Positions 46,957 to 58,481 of a stretch of DNA of 64,000 nucleotides are shown one piece after another. Origin of the DNA: Xanthomonas campestris pv. phormiicola (GTDB lineage Bacteria; Pseudomonadota; Gammaproteobacteria; Xanthomonadales; Xanthomonadaceae); the NCBI GenBank assembly GCA_025666215.1, contig CP102593.1, forward strand, positions 4,229,001 through 4,293,000, read 5' to 3'. The translations under genes and the position numbers were made by a program. The first letter of the stretch is position 1. Each line of letters starts with the position of its first letter. The notes below the pieces were generated by a model. The model made no database searches. It saw nothing but the letters and a program-made list of their open reading frames with translations, and was not told where the DNA came from.

Positions 46957-49017
46957 TCAGCCCAGCGCCACCAGGATCATGTCGATCAATTTGATCCCGA
47001 CGAACGGCAGCAGCACGCCGCCGACGCCGTAGATCAGCATGTTCCGGCGCAGCAGCGAGGTCGCCGTGGCCGGGGTGAAGCGCACGCCGCGCAACGCCAG
47101 CGGGATCAGCGCTGGAATCACCAGCGCGTTGAAGATCAACGCGGCCAGCACCGCATGCACCGGGCTGGACAGGCGCATCACGTTCAGCGCCGCCATCTGC
47201 GGGATCGAGGCGGCGAACAGCGCCGGCAGGATCGCGAAGTATTTGGACACGTCGTTGGCCAGCGAGAAGGTGGTCAGCGCGCCGCGGGTGATCAGCTGCT
47301 GCTTGCCCACTTCCACCACCGCCAGCAGCTTGGCCGGATCCGAATCCAGGTCGACCATGTTGCCGGCTTCCTTGGCCGCCTGCGTGCCCGAGTTCATCGC
47401 CAGGCCGACGTCGGCCTGCGCGAGCGCCGGCGCGTCGTTGGTGCCGTCGCCGACCATCGCCACCAGCCGGCCGCCGGCCTGCTCGGCGCGGATGCGCGCG
47501 AGCTTGTCTTCCGGCGTGGCCTCGGCGATGTAGTCGTCGACGCCGGCCTCGGCGGCGATCGCCGCGGCGGTGAGCGGGTTGTCGCCGGTGATCATCACCG
47601 TCTTGACGCCCATCGCACGCAGCCGCGCGAACTTCTCGCGCACGCCATGCTTGACCACGTCCGACAGCTCGACCACGCCGAGCACGTGGCGGCCCTCGGC
47701 CACCACCAGCGGCGTGGCACCGCTGCGCGCGACCTGCTCGACGCGGCCCTTCAGTTCCGCCGGCACCAGCCCGCCCAGCGCGGTGACGTGGCGGATCACC
47801 GCATCGGCCGCGCCCTTGCGGATCGAACGCGGCGGCTGCTGTCCCTGCACGGGCAGGTCCACGCCGGACATGCGCGTCTGCGCGGTGAAGGCGACGAAGC
47901 TGGCGCCGTCCGGATCGGCCGGCGGCAGGCCCTGCTCGCGCGCCAGGCGCACGATCGACTTGCCTTCCGGAGTCGGGTCGGCCAGCGAGGACAGCATCGC
48001 CGCCTCGCGCAGTTGCGCCGTATCCACGCCGCTGAGCGCATGGAACGCGGTGGCCTGGCGGTCGCCGTAGGTGATGGTGCCGGTCTTGTCCAGCAGCAGC
48101 ACATCGACGTCGCCGGCCACTTCCACCGCCTTGCCCGACTTGGCCAGCACGTTCGCCGACAGCGCGCGGTTCATGCCGGCGATGCCGATCGCCGGCAGCA
48201 GCCCGCCGATGGTGGTCGGGATCAGGCACACCAGCAGCGCGATCAGCAGCAGCGGATCGATGCGCACGCCGACGTAGCCGGCGATGACCGGCAAGGTCGC
48301 GACCACGATCAGGAAGGTCAGGGTCATCGCCGCCAGCAGCATGGTCAGCGCGATCTCGTTCGGGGTCTTCTGCCGGTTGGCGCCTTCGACCAGCGCGATC
48401 ATGCGGTCCAGGAAGCTGTGGCCCGGTTCGGCGGTGACCTTCACCACGATCTCGTCGGACAGCACCTTGGTGCCGCCGATCACGCCGGAACGGTCGGTGC
48501 CGGCCTCGCGCAGCACCGGCGCCGATTCGCCGGTGACCGCCGCTTCGTTGATCGTGGCCACGCCGTGCACGATCTCGCCATCGGCCGGAATGAGTTCCCC
48601 GGCGGAGATCACCACCAGGTCGCCGGGCTTCAGCTCGGCGGCGGGAATGCTGGTTTCGCCGTCCAGGTGCGCGCTGCTCACCCGGCGCGCCACCAGGTCC
48701 TTGCGTGCGCGCCGCAGCGAGGCGGCCTGGCCGCGGCCGCGCGCCTCGGCCACCGCTTCGGCGAAATTGCCGAACAGCACGGTGATCAGCAGGATCGCGG
48801 TCACCGCCCAGCCGAACGCGGGCGCGCCCTGCCCGGCCACGGTGATCAGGGCCGACAGCAAGGTGCCGGCGAACACCACCGCCATCACCGGACTGCCGAG
48901 CAGATGGCGTGGCGAGAGTTTCAGCACGCTGGCGCGCAGCGCCGCACGCAGTGCGGGGCCGTCGAGCAGACCGGGCTTGTGGACGGAGGAAGAAGCTTGC
49001 GGAAGCGGGGTGCTCAT
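46957..49017 (-). CDS. kdpB: K+-transporting P-type ATPase KdpB
   Basis: A 686-residue catalytic subunit. It shows TGES in the actuator domain, phosphorylation motif [23 protein letters not shown] for nucleotide binding and [21 protein letters not shown] in the P domain. TM helices surround these. Length matches E. coli (682). ATG 49017 is ten bases after the kdpA stop. An upstream in-frame ATG (49041) would overlap kdpA and is less likely. Confidence 0.98.
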   Translation of the reverse strand: MSTPLPQASSSVHKPGLLDGPALRAALRASVLKLSPRHLLGSPVMAVVFAGTLLSALITVAGQGAPAFGWAVTAILLITVLFGNFAEAVAEARGRGQAASLRRARKDLVARRVSSAHLDGETSIPAAELKPGDLVVISAGELIPADGEIVHGVATINEAAVTGESAPVLREAGTDRSGVIGGTKVLSDEIVVKVTAEPGHSFLDRMIALVEGANRQKTPNEIALTMLLAAMTLTFLIVVATLPVIAGYVGVRIDPLLLIALLVCLIPTTIGGLLPAIGIAGMNRALSANVLAKSGKAVEVAGDVDVLLLDKTGTITYGDRQATAFHALSGVDTAQLREAAMLSSLADPTPEGKSIVRLAREQGLPPADPDGASFVAFTAQTRMSGVDLPVQGQQPPRSIRKGAADAVIRHVTALGGLVPAELKGRVEQVARSGATPLVVAEGRHVLGVVELSDVVKHGVREKFARLRAMGVKTVMITGDNPLTAAAIAAEAGVDDYIAEATPEDKLARIRAEQAGGRLVAMVGDGTNDAPALAQADVGLAMNSGTQAAKEAGNMVDLDSDPAKLLAVVEVGKQQLITRGALTTFSLANDVSKYFAILPALFAASIPQMAALNVMRLSSPVHAVLAALIFNALVIPALIPLALRGVRFTPATATSLLRRNMLIYGVGGVLLPFVGIKLIDMILVALG

Positions 49018-49027
49018 GGTCGTGGTC

Positions 49028-50749
49028 TCAGTGCGCGGCAAGCGTCAGGTGATCGGCGATCGGGCCCAACACCAGTGCCGGCGTGAATTGCAGAACGGTC
49101 AGGACCGCGATGACCGCGATCAGGGTCAGCGCGAAGGTCGGCGTTTCCACCTGTAGGCTGCCGCCGGTTTCCGGCGCCACGCGCTTGCGCGCCATCTGCG
49201 CGGCCACGATCAGCGGCACGATCAGCGCCGGATAGCGGCCCAGGATCAGCACCAGCGTGCAGGTCAGGTTCCACCACGGAATGCCGTCGCCGAGGCCTTC
49301 GAAGCCGGAGCCGTTGTTGGCGAAGGCCGAGGTGTACTCGTAGAACACCTGGCTGATGCCGTGGAAGCCGGGATTGGAGGTGGCGGTGATCGCCGCCGGC
49401 ATGGCCAGGGTCAACGCGGTGAAGCCGAGCAGCACCAGCGGCTGCAGCAGGATCAGCAAGGCCAGCAGGCGCACTTCGCCGGCTTCGATCTTGCGCCCGA
49501 ACAGTTCCGGCGTGCGTCCGGTCATCAGCCCGGCCAGGAACACGCTGAGCAGCAGGTACACCAGGAACTGCTGCAGGCCGCAGCCGATGCCGCCCCAGAT
49601 CGCGTTGACCAGCATGTTGACCATGGCCACGCCGCCGGTCAGCGGCGCCAGCGAATCGTGCATCGCATTGACCGAGCCGTTGGAGGTCTGTGTGGTCAGC
49701 GACGACCACGCCGCCGAGGCATCGGCACCGAAGCGCACTTCCTTGCCCTCCATCAGTGCCACGCTGGCGGTACTGGCCGAATGGCCTTCGGACCACACCG
49801 ACACCGCGGTGGAGGCCAGCGACATCGCCAGCATGCTGCCGAACACCAGCACGGTGAATTTGCGGCGCCCGGTGAACGGGCCGACCATGAACGCGATCGC
49901 CACCGGGATCAGCACGATCGCCAGCATCTCCAGCAGATTGGAGAACGGGGTCGGGTTCTCCAGCGCCATCGCGCTGTTCGGGCCGTACCAGCCGCCGCCA
50001 TTGGTGCCGAGCTGCTTGATCGCCACCATCGCCGCGACCGGGCCGAGCGGGATCTTCTGCGCGGCCATGCCGGCGCTGGCGTCCAGCGGCGTGGCAGTGG
50101 GACCGGCCGCCAGCGTGGATGGCACGCCCTGCTGGGTCAGCAGCACGGTCCACAGCAGGCACAGCGGCAGCAGGAAGCGCAGCGTCGGCCGGATCACGTC
50201 GGCCCAGTAGTTGCCGACGTCGGCTTCGTCGACGCTGAGCGTCGCCTGCTGGGTCCCAGCGTTCGCGGCGGCCGCTCGCCCACCGAACAGCGCACGCAAG
50301 GTCGCCACCACCAGCGCCAGGCCCATCATCGGGGTGACGAACTGCAGCCCGACCACGCCCACCGCCTGCGACAGATACGACAGCTGCGCCTGGCCGGAGT
50401 AGTGCTGCTGGTCGGTGTTGGTCAGGAACGAGACCATGGTGTGCAGGGCCACGTCCCAGCGCATGTTCGGCACCGCATCGGGATTCAGCGGCAGCCACGC
50501 CTGGGTCACGAACAGGGCGAACACCAGCGCGCCCAGCACCAGGTTGCTGGCCAGGAACGCGCCGGCATAGCCGCGCCAGCTCATGCCGCGCGCTGGATCG
50601 GTGCCGAGCAGGCGGTACAGCGGCCGTTCGATCCAGCCGAACAGCGCGTCGCCGCGCATCGGCGCCCCGCGCATCACCTTGGCCAGGTAAAGGCCCAGCG
50701 GCCAACCCAGCAGCAGCGCGAGCGCATAGACAAGCAATGTATCGATCAT
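49028..50749 (-). CDS. kdpA: K+-transporting ATPase K+-binding subunit KdpA
   Basis: A 573-residue channel-like subunit with about ten TM segments. Selectivity-filter-like repeats include [33 protein letters not shown] and [15 protein letters not shown], then [14 protein letters not shown]. It binds and passes K+ to KdpB. Length is close to E. coli (557). kdpF lies 16 bases upstream. Confidence 0.98.
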   Translation of the reverse strand: MIDTLLVYALALLLGWPLGLYLAKVMRGAPMRGDALFGWIERPLYRLLGTDPARGMSWRGYAGAFLASNLVLGALVFALFVTQAWLPLNPDAVPNMRWDVALHTMVSFLTNTDQQHYSGQAQLSYLSQAVGVVGLQFVTPMMGLALVVATLRALFGGRAAAANAGTQQATLSVDEADVGNYWADVIRPTLRFLLPLCLLWTVLLTQQGVPSTLAAGPTATPLDASAGMAAQKIPLGPVAAMVAIKQLGTNGGGWYGPNSAMALENPTPFSNLLEMLAIVLIPVAIAFMVGPFTGRRKFTVLVFGSMLAMSLASTAVSVWSEGHSASTASVALMEGKEVRFGADASAAWSSLTTQTSNGSVNAMHDSLAPLTGGVAMVNMLVNAIWGGIGCGLQQFLVYLLLSVFLAGLMTGRTPELFGRKIEAGEVRLLALLILLQPLVLLGFTALTLAMPAAITATSNPGFHGISQVFYEYTSAFANNGSGFEGLGDGIPWWNLTCTLVLILGRYPALIVPLIVAAQMARKRVAPETGGSLQVETPTFALTLIAVIAVLTVLQFTPALVLGPIADHLTLAAH

Positions 50750-50765
50750 GGCAGTAGCACTCGGC

Positions 50766-50858
50766 TCAGAAATCTTCGGGACGCAGAATCACGTACAACA
50801 GGTAGCCGGCGGCGACGATCACCGCCACGCCGCAGATCAGCGATAGCCAGGTCGGCAT
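50766..50858 (-). CDS. kdpF: K+-transporting ATPase small subunit KdpF
   Basis: A 30-residue single-TM peptide: MPTWLSLICGVAVIVAAGYL and then LYVILRPEDF. The ending LRPEDF is typical of KdpF, which stabilises the KdpABC complex. GGAGAG lies eight bases before the ATG. It starts only 18 bases after the stop of the upstream porin-like gene. Confidence 0.93.
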   Translation of the reverse strand: MPTWLSLICGVAVIVAAGYLLYVILRPEDF

Positions 50859-50876
50859 GTCATCTCTCCTCAGGAC

Positions 50877-51605
50877 TCAAAAGGTGGCTTGCAGCGCGGC
50901 TTCGACCCGCGTGCCGGCCATGTCGGGGAACAGCCGCTCGGCGGCGCGGTCGGTGTCGTGCGCGGTCAGCCGTAGCTCCAGTCCCGGTCCGCCCTGGCGA
51001 ATGCCGGGCAGGGTGAACACGGCGCTGACCAACCCATGCGTGTAGCGATCCGCGTAGCTGCGGGCGAGCCAGTAATGGCCCAGCGCCGCCTCGACGCGGC
51101 AGCGCTCGTTGAACGGGTAGCGCGCGCCGAGCTGCGCGTAGGTGCCGGTGGTGTCGCTGGCCAGCGCATCGTCGGACCAGCCCAGTTGCGCCCACACGCG
51201 CTGCTTCCAGGTCACGGCGGCACCCAGCTCGGTCCAGTTCAGCGCGGCGGCCGAGGGGTATTGGTAGCGGGTCAGGTTCGCGTCCCAGACCCAGTCCGGG
51301 GTCCACTGGCCGCGCCAGCCGAGCACGCCGTCGACCTCGGTGCTGGCGTGCGGGGTGCTGTCGAACTTGATCGACGAGGCCCACAGCGACGCGTACGCGC
51401 CGTTGTCGGCGGCCAGGGCCAGACCGGCCTGGACGGCGGGATCGCCATCGCTCTGGGTGCTGCCGCGCCAGACGTAGTCGCTGGTGAGCGTGGCATTGCC
51501 GCTGACGCTGGCGGCGTGCGCGCAGGCGGCGGCGGCCAGCAGCGAAAGCGCAAACGCGCCGCGCGACACGGGCCGGCGGGCGCTGCGGGAAAGCGGGGAA
51601 AGCAT
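50877..51605 (-). CDS. TorF-family putative porin (TIGR02001-like)
   Basis: A 242-residue outer-membrane beta-barrel-like protein. The signal peptide (RGAFALSLLAAAACAHA) precedes SVSGNATLTSDYVWRGSTQSDGDPAVQAGLAL, the start motif of the Gcw_chp/TorF family. Alternating aromatic strands follow and it ends with F (ALQATF), typical of barrels inserted by BAM. It is the first gene of the run that continues with kdpF after 18 bases, so it probably shares a transcript with the K+ pump. A role in K+ passage is only an inference. Confidence 0.85.
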   Translation of the reverse strand: MLSPLSRSARRPVSRGAFALSLLAAAACAHAASVSGNATLTSDYVWRGSTQSDGDPAVQAGLALAADNGAYASLWASSIKFDSTPHASTEVDGVLGWRGQWTPDWVWDANLTRYQYPSAAALNWTELGAAVTWKQRVWAQLGWSDDALASDTTGTYAQLGARYPFNERCRVEAALGHYWLARSYADRYTHGLVSAVFTLPGIRQGGPGLELRLTAHDTDRAAERLFPDMAGTRVEAALQATF

Positions 51606-51742
51606 GACGTGAGGTCCAGGGCGGAACCGTTCCGCCGACCTGGTCATGTTCCGGCGCAGGGCCGTAAAGTCGCTATCGGCCGATACCGGCCGCGGCGTAA
51701 ATTTCGCGTAATTTCCGCGGCCGCGGGGCGGCGGCAAAGACA

Positions 51743-51771
51743 GGAAAGGCCGGCATTGCGCCGGCCTTTCC
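51743..51771 (-). terminator. Terminator after the S15-type hydrolase gene
   Basis: GGAAAGGCCGGC and GCCGGCCTTTCC form a perfect 12-base stem with a five-base loop. It lies 14 bases after the stop of the 51785-53362 gene, and TGTCTTTGCC follows on the minus strand. Confidence 0.85.
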
Positions 51772-51784
51772 GTCAAACGAACCG

Positions 51785-53362
51785 TCAGTGCAGCGGCACG
51801 CTCAGGCGCGACGGCGCGGCCGCCGGCGAACTGAAGCTGACGCTGCCGCCGAAGCGGCTGGCCGAGGTGTAGCGCGGATCGGTGGTGTCCACCACCAGCA
51901 CCAGGCGGTTGCCGGCCGGGATCTCGGCGGCGGTCGCCTGCAGCGGCAGGTCGATCGTGGTCGCCACGCCCGGGGTCGCGTTGCGCAGCGAGTACGGCGC
52001 GTGGCTCAGCAACTGCGCCACGCCGAGCCCGTTCATGCTGTAGAGATAGGCGAACAGCGACACGTTGGCCTGGCTCGGAGTCACCGTCACCCGCAGCGAC
52101 GGGCTGCCGGCCAGGCGCTTGGCACTGGTGTACACCGGCCCGCTCCATACCACCGCGCCGTTGCGGTCCACCAGCGGGATCGAGATGGTGACCGGCTGGC
52201 CCAGGCCCTGCAGCAGGCCGCTGACCAGCAGCACGCCCGAATCGGCCAGGGTCGGTACGCCGGTGGCGATGCGGTGGCTCCAGCCGTTGCTGGCGCCGCT
52301 GCTCAGCGCGCCGGTCGCGATCAGCCCGCTCGGGCGGGTCAGGGCGTAACTGGTGGCGCCGGCCTGCACGCTGTTCCAGTCGGCATAGCGCAGCCAGGTG
52401 CCGCCGAGGGTGGCCAGTTGCACCGGCTGCTCGCTGTCCACGCCGTTGGCCTGGCCCTTGAGGTAGTGGTCGAACCAGCGGGTGGTTTCCGTGTACACCT
52501 CGTTCGGCAGGCCCAGCGCGCCCGGCAGTTCGGCCGTGGCGTGATCGCCCTGGCTGAACATCAGGTGCTTGGGCACGCTCAGGCGGTTGTACAGGTCGAT
52601 GTACTGGTTCGGCGGGAACAGGCCGTCGTTGAACGCATTGGCCATCAGCACCGCGGGGCCGTTGCGGTTGAGCGCCTGCACTTCGTTGATCACGCTGCGC
52701 TCGCCGGCCTTGGGCAGGAAGCCCTGCACCGCGCCGTCGTAGTCGCCGAGGGCGACCCGCGCGCTGATCTGCGCCAGGTCCGGGCCGGGGCGGCCGGTGA
52801 TCGCGCCGGACGCCACCAGCAGGTCCACGCCCTGCTGGCTGACGGTGGCGTTCGCGTACAGCGAGGCCTGCAGGTCGGCCCAGCCGCTGAGCGCGGCCAC
52901 CGCCTTGATCCGCGGATCGCGCGCGGCGGCGAGCAGGCTGGTGCCGGCGCCGTAGGAAATGCCGGAGACGCCGATCGCCCCGGCATTGGCCGGCGTATTG
53001 GCCAGCGCCCAGTCGATCACCGCACTGACGTCCTCCACCGTCGGCGGCCCGGCGATATCGATCACGCCGGCCGAATCCCAGAACCCGCGCGAGGTGTAGC
53101 TGACCACCACGTAGCCGTCGCTGGCCAGCTCGCTGGCGCGGCCCACGTATTCCAGGTTCGGCAGCGACCAGCTGGCCGGCATCACCACCAGCGGGAACGG
53201 CCCGGCGCCCTGCCCCTGCGGCACCAGCACCAGCGCGCCGAGCTTGGTGCCGTCCCAACTGGGGATGGTCTGGTACTGCTTGCTGAAACCGCCGGCGAAG
53301 GCGGCGGCGGAGAACAACAGCATCGCGCACAGGGCGATGCAGCGGGACACGGACGTACGCAT
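51785..53362 (-). CDS. Exported S15/CocE-type alpha/beta hydrolase
   Basis: A 525-residue protein. The signal peptide is MRTSVSRCIALCAMLLFSAAAFAG. The alpha/beta hydrolase fold of X-Pro dipeptidyl-peptidase type follows, with nucleophile serine in GVSGISYGAGTSLLAA, ANAFNDGLFPPNQY, and FSQGDHATAELPG supplying the histidine. The C-terminal jelly-roll domain (about 370-525) is the PepX_C/CocE type. It is probably a periplasmic or secreted acyl/peptidyl hydrolase; the substrate is not evident. GGGAGG lies eight bases before the ATG, and the long upstream open frame is ignored. Confidence 0.87.
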   Translation of the reverse strand: MRTSVSRCIALCAMLLFSAAAFAGGFSKQYQTIPSWDGTKLGALVLVPQGQGAGPFPLVVMPASWSLPNLEYVGRASELASDGYVVVSYTSRGFWDSAGVIDIAGPPTVEDVSAVIDWALANTPANAGAIGVSGISYGAGTSLLAAARDPRIKAVAALSGWADLQASLYANATVSQQGVDLLVASGAITGRPGPDLAQISARVALGDYDGAVQGFLPKAGERSVINEVQALNRNGPAVLMANAFNDGLFPPNQYIDLYNRLSVPKHLMFSQGDHATAELPGALGLPNEVYTETTRWFDHYLKGQANGVDSEQPVQLATLGGTWLRYADWNSVQAGATSYALTRPSGLIATGALSSGASNGWSHRIATGVPTLADSGVLLVSGLLQGLGQPVTISIPLVDRNGAVVWSGPVYTSAKRLAGSPSLRVTVTPSQANVSLFAYLYSMNGLGVAQLLSHAPYSLRNATPGVATTIDLPLQATAAEIPAGNRLVLVVDTTDPRYTSASRFGGSVSFSSPAAAPSRLSVPLH

Positions 53363-53755
53363 GTACTGCCTCCCAAACGGCGCCGGGTCGGAATGGCCCA
53401 GCTGCCAGAAACGGTTACGGGTAAGCGACGTGGGGAGTCGAGCGTCGCGACCATACCAGTGGGTACGGGAAAGTTCACGCCGCAGTGCGGCACGGTATGG
53501 TGGGGCTCTTGTGGCCGCCCAGTAGATCCATCTGTGGTCCACCGTTTCTGCTTCGGCCGGACCCTCATCCGCCCCTGCGGGGCACCTTCTCCCGACGGGA
53601 GAAGGGAACGGCGCGGCGTGCTTTAGCCCCTCTCCCACTGGGAGAGGGGTTGGGGTGAGGGTCCGGCGCGAAGCGACTCGCGGAGTTGGGTGTACGAGGC
53701 TGCGCCCGGACCCTCATCCGCCCCTGCGGGGCACCTTCTCCCGACGGGAGAAGGG
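53363..53755. other. Intergenic region built largely of repeats
   Basis: 393 bases. The first 190 carry the promoter region of the S15-type gene. From 53558 on it consists of one complete repeat unit and the first part of a second. No gene is seen. Confidence 0.6.
53558..53685. repeat. Intergenic repeat unit 1 (CCCTCATCCGCCCCTGCGGGG type)
   Basis: The unit runs GGACCCTCATCCGCCCCTGC, hairpin CTTCTCCCGACGGGAGAAGG, then GCTTTAGCCCCTCTCCC with GGGAGAGGGGTTGGGGTG and AGCGACTCGCGG. It contains several nested hairpins. This is a known type of dispersed intergenic element in xanthomonads. Confidence 0.85.
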
Positions 53756-53796
53756 TGTCCTGGTCTAATTCTCGTGGACACCTCGATAGGGGATGA

Positions 53797-54968
<1,172 letters not shown>

Positions 54969-55095
54969 AATCCCCTATCCACGTGTCCACCAAAACTTGA
55001 CCACAACAGGGAACGGCGCGGTGTGCTTTAGCCCCTCTCCCACCGGGAGAGGGGTTGGGGTGAGGGGACGGCGCGAAGCGACTCGCGGATTTCCG

Positions 55096-56073
55096 CTAAC
55101 CGGCGAAAAAATGCTCGTAGCCGCGCCGCGGCGGCTGCCACGGCTGGCCGTCAGCGTCGCGCACGACGATACCGCCGCCGGCGACGATGCGCCCGATCGG
55201 CGTCGCCTGCTCGCCGATCGCCTGCAATGCCTGCACGATCGCCGCGCGTTGCGCCGGCGCGGCGGTGAAGCACAGCTCGTAGTCGTCGCCGCCGCCCAGT
55301 TGCCAGGCGTGCACCTGCGCGGCGCTCGCCTCCGCCGGCGCGGCGACCACCGGCAACGCGGCCAGCCACAGTTCGGCGCCGACGCCGCTGCGCGCGCAGA
55401 TGTGGTCCAGGTCGGCCAGCAGGCCGTCGGAAATGTCCACGCAGGCGTGCGCCAGGCCGCGCAAGCGCCGCCCGGCCTGCACCCGCGGCGACGGCCGCAA
55501 CAGGCGCTGGCGCAGATGCTCGTGGACCGGATCGGCGGCCGCACGCGTCACGTCCAGGCGCCCGGCCTGCCACAGGGCCAACGCCGCGGCAGCCTCGCCC
55601 GGACGGCCGCTGACCCAGATCTCGTCGCCCGGCTGGGCGCCGTCGCGGCGCAGCGCCGCGCCGGGCGCCACGCTGCCGATCGCGGTGACCGACAGCGACA
55701 GCGGCCCGCGCGTGGTGTCGCCGCCGGCCAGCACGATGCCGTGCGCATCGGCCAGCGCGAAGAAGCCGTCGGCGAAGGCATCGATCCAGCGCGCATCCTC
55801 GTGCGGCAACGACAGCGACAGCGTGCACCAGCGCGGCTGCGCGCCCATCGCGGCGAGGTCGGACAGGTTCACCGCCAGCGTCTTCCAGCCCACATCGGCA
55901 GGCGCGGTCTCCGCCGGAAAGTGCACGCCGGCGTTGAGCGTGTCGGTGGTGATCGCCAGTTGCTCGCCCGGCGGCGGCTGCAGCAGCGCCGCATCGTCGC
56001 CGATGCCCAGCGGCACGTCCGCGTGCGTCCCGATCCGGGCACGCAGGCGATCGATCAGATCGAATTCAGGCAT
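55096..56073 (-). CDS. thiL: Thiamine-monophosphate kinase
   Basis: A 325-residue PurM-fold kinase converting TMP to thiamine pyrophosphate. It has MPEFDLIDRLRAR, GIGDDAALL, TTDTLNAGVHF, NLSDLAAMGAQPRW and AGGDTTRGPLS for Mg-ATP, plus CVDISDGLLADL and GGGDDYELCF. Length equals E. coli (325). It is the last gene of the rib-nusB operon. A heptamer element lies between it and nusB. Confidence 0.97.
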   Translation of the reverse strand: MPEFDLIDRLRARIGTHADVPLGIGDDAALLQPPPGEQLAITTDTLNAGVHFPAETAPADVGWKTLAVNLSDLAAMGAQPRWCTLSLSLPHEDARWIDAFADGFFALADAHGIVLAGGDTTRGPLSLSVTAIGSVAPGAALRRDGAQPGDEIWVSGRPGEAAAALALWQAGRLDVTRAAADPVHEHLRQRLLRPSPRVQAGRRLRGLAHACVDISDGLLADLDHICARSGVGAELWLAALPVVAAPAEASAAQVHAWQLGGGDDYELCFTAAPAQRAAIVQALQAIGEQATPIGRIVAGGGIVVRDADGQPWQPPRRGYEHFFAG

Positions 56074-56082
56074 TTTGGGAGC

Positions 56083-56188
56083 CGGGATTGGGGATTCGGC
56101 ATTGGGGATTGGCGACAGCCAGGCCACAGCCGTGGCTCGGGAGGGAATGCAGCGCCTGCGAATCCCCAATCCCAAATGCCCAATCCCG
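56083..56188. repeat. GGGATTG/GGGATTC heptamer inverted-repeat element, nusB/thiL
   Basis: The left arm (56083-56112) has GGGATTG/GGGATTC units. The right arm (56160-56188) has AATCCCC/AATCCCA units, inverted. The core is about 47 bases. It lies in the spacer between nusB and thiL. Confidence 0.85.
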
Positions 56189-56193
56189 CGCCG

Positions 56194-56670
56194 TTAGGCG
56201 CCCGCGCCACCCGACTCCACCGTGCGCCATTCCAGCGCGGCGCGGTCGAGCACGCCGTTGACGTAGGTGTGGCCGTGTTCGGAGCCGAAACGCTTGGCGG
56301 TCTCGATCGCTTCGTTGATCACCACGCGGTACGGCACGTCGTGCCGGTGCAGCAGTTCGTAGGCGGCCAGGCGCAGCACCGCGCGCTCGATCGCGTCCAC
56401 TTCCTCGACCGTGCGGTCCAGGTAGCCGACCAGCGCCGCATCCAGTTCGGCGCGGTGCTTGAGCACGCCTTCGACCAGATTCTCGAAATAGACCAGGTCG
56501 GCGATCTCGTGCGCCTGCTCGTGCGCGAACTGCGCGATCACATGCTGCGCGGTGCCGCCGGCGATCTGCCAGGCGTAGATCGCCTGCAGCGCACGCCGGC
56601 GCGCGCGCGAACGCAGCACCGGATCGACGCCGTCGCGGCGGGCATGCTTGTGGCCAGCGGACTTGTTCAC
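56194..56670 (-). CDS. nusB: Transcription antitermination factor NusB
   Basis: A 158-residue all-helical RNA-binding protein that with NusE forms the rRNA antitermination complex. It shows [55 protein letters not shown] and [27 protein letters not shown] (the last as the region about 115-142). The GTG start at 56670 overlaps the ribH stop, giving coupling; no ATG fits better. Confidence 0.96.
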   Translation of the reverse strand: MNKSAGHKHARRDGVDPVLRSRARRRALQAIYAWQIAGGTAQHVIAQFAHEQAHEIADLVYFENLVEGVLKHRAELDAALVGYLDRTVEEVDAIERAVLRLAAYELLHRHDVPYRVVINEAIETAKRFGSEHGHTYVNGVLDRAALEWRTVESGGAGA

Positions 56671-57134
56671 GGCAGCAGCTCCAAAAGATTGACCATCTCC
56701 AGCGCGGTCAGCGCCGCTTCCTCGCCCTTGTTGCCATGGCTGCCGCCGGCGCGCGCCTCGGCGTCCTCGACCTGCTCCACCGCCAGCACGCCATTGAGTA
56801 CCGGGATGCGGAAATCCAGCGACACCCGCAGCAGGCCCTGGGCGCAGCCATCGGCCACGTGTTCGTAGTGGCGGGTGTCGCCGCGGATCACGCAGCCCAG
56901 CGCGATGATCGCCGCGTGCCGGCCGGTGGCGGCCAGGCGCGCGGCGGCCAGCGGCAGTTCCCACGCGCCGGGCACGCGGATCACGTCCACCGCGTCGTCG
57001 GCGATACCGTTGCCGGACAGGCTCGCGCGCGCGCCGGCGACCAGCACGTCGGTGATGCGTGCGTTCCAGCGGCTGGCGATGATCGCGAACCGGGCCGCTT
57101 CGGGAGCGCGGAGGTCGCCTTCGTAGTGGGTCAT
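56667..57134 (-). CDS. ribH: 6,7-dimethyl-8-ribityllumazine synthase
   Basis: A 155-residue lumazine synthase, the penultimate step of riboflavin synthesis. It shows [44 protein letters not shown] with the catalytic His, and [18 protein letters not shown]. Length is normal (E. coli 156). Confidence 0.97.
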   Translation of the reverse strand: MTHYEGDLRAPEAARFAIIASRWNARITDVLVAGARASLSGNGIADDAVDVIRVPGAWELPLAAARLAATGRHAAIIALGCVIRGDTRHYEHVADGCAQGLLRVSLDFRIPVLNGVLAVEQVEDAEARAGGSHGNKGEEAALTALEMVNLLELLP

Positions 57135-57182
57135 GGCGGTGGCAGGTCCAGGGGGTGGGAGAGTTTAGCAGGCGGCTTGCCT

Positions 57183-57286
57183 GGGACTCGGGACTCGGGA
57201 CTCGGAAGAGCTTAGAGCACGGTGAGCGCGTGCCAGCGGAGGAATCAGCCTTTTCCGGGTCCCGGGTCTCGAGTCCCGAGTCCCGG
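57183..57286. repeat. GGGACTC heptamer inverted-repeat element, ribBA/ribH
   Basis: The left arm is 57183-57207 (GGGACTC units). The right arm is 57256-57286 (GAGTCCC/GGGTCCC units). The core is about 48 bases. The right arm encodes the last residues of RibBA. Confidence 0.85.
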
Positions 57287-58399
57287 CTCAACGTGTTCCA
57301 CCACCTCCAGCCCGAACCCGGCCAGCCCGACCTGGCGGCGCGGCGTGCCCAGCACGCGCAGCTTGCCCAGGCCCAGGTCGGCCAGGATCTGGCTGCCGGC
57401 GCCGTTGCGCCGCCACTGCCCCACGTCCTTGCTGTTGGCGACCACGTCCGGCTGCTTGCGCAGCCGCGCCAGCAGCGCCTGGCTGTCGCGCGGCGCCGAC
57501 AGCACCACCATGACCCCGCTGTCGGCCGCGGCGATCGCGCGCAGCGCGTCGCTGGCGGCCACGCCGAAATCGTCGCGGCGCCAGTGCAGCAGGTCGGCCA
57601 GCGGGTTCTCCACCTGCACCCGCACCAGGGTCGGCGTTTCGGCGTCCGGGGCGCCACGGACCAGCGCGAAATGCAGGTCGTGGGCGATGCGGTCGCGGTA
57701 GGTGACCAGGGTGAAGCTGCCGAATTCGGTCTCGATGGCGCGCTCGTCGATGCGCTCGACGGTGTGCTCGGTGGCCAGGCGGTAGGCGATCAGGTCGGCG
57801 ATCGAGCCCATCTTCAGCCCGTGCAGGCGCGCGAATTCTTCCAGCTGCGGGCGCCGCGCCATGCTGCCGTCGGGATTGAGCACCTCCACCAGCACCCCGG
57901 CCGGTTCCAGCCCCGCCAGCAGCGGCAGGTCGCCAGCGGCCTCGGTGTGGCCGGCGCGGGTCAGCACGCCGCCGGGCTGGGCGATCAGCGGGAAGATGTG
58001 GCCCGGCTGGCTCAGGTCGTGCGGCTTGGCGTCGGGTTTGACCGCGGTGCGCACGGTATGCGCGCGGTCGTAGGCCGAGATGCCGGTGGTGACGCCCTCG
58101 GCGGCCTCGATGCTGACGGTGAAGTTGGTGTGGAACTGCGCGGTGTTGTGCTGGACCATCGGCGCCAGCCCGAGCTGCGCACAGCGCTCGCGGGTCAGCG
58201 ACAGGCACACCAGGCCGCGCGCATGGGTGACCATGAAATTGATGTCCGAGGGCTTGACCAGCTCGGCGGCCATGATCAGGTCGCCCTCGTTCTCGCGATC
58301 CTCGTCGTCGACGATGACCACCATGCGGCCGGCGCGGAGTTCCTCCAGCAGTTCGGGGACGGGGGCGAAGTTCAGGCTGGGGGTGGTGGATGGCGACAT
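57245..58399 (-). CDS. ribBA: RibB with degenerate GTP cyclohydrolase II domain (RibBA-like)
   Basis: A 384-residue fusion. Residues 1-205 are 3,4-dihydroxy-2-butanone-4-phosphate synthase: VDDEDRENEGDLIMAAE, HARGLVCLSLT, FTVSIEAAEGVTTGISAYDRA, GHIFPLIAQPGGVLTRAGHTEAA (as region about 130-155). Residues about 210-375 are a RibA-like domain but lack the zinc cysteines and the R-x-H-S-E-C motif (here TLVRVQVENPLADLL). It probably does not cleave GTP, so another ribA is needed elsewhere. The last residues ([12 protein letters not shown]) derive from a heptamer arm. Confidence 0.93.
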   Translation of the reverse strand: MSPSTTPSLNFAPVPELLEELRAGRMVVIVDDEDRENEGDLIMAAELVKPSDINFMVTHARGLVCLSLTRERCAQLGLAPMVQHNTAQFHTNFTVSIEAAEGVTTGISAYDRAHTVRTAVKPDAKPHDLSQPGHIFPLIAQPGGVLTRAGHTEAAGDLPLLAGLEPAGVLVEVLNPDGSMARRPQLEEFARLHGLKMGSIADLIAYRLATEHTVERIDERAIETEFGSFTLVTYRDRIAHDLHFALVRGAPDAETPTLVRVQVENPLADLLHWRRDDFGVAASDALRAIAAADSGVMVVLSAPRDSQALLARLRKQPDVVANSKDVGQWRRNGAGSQILADLGLGKLRVLGTPRRQVGLAGFGLEVVEHVEPGLGTRDPGPGKG

Positions 58400-58481
58400 G
58401 AGGGACTCGCAGAAGACGGAAGGCGCCGCGCGCCGCCGCGGGCAGCGGCGACGATGCGGCAGGCGACAGGCGCGGCGGAAC

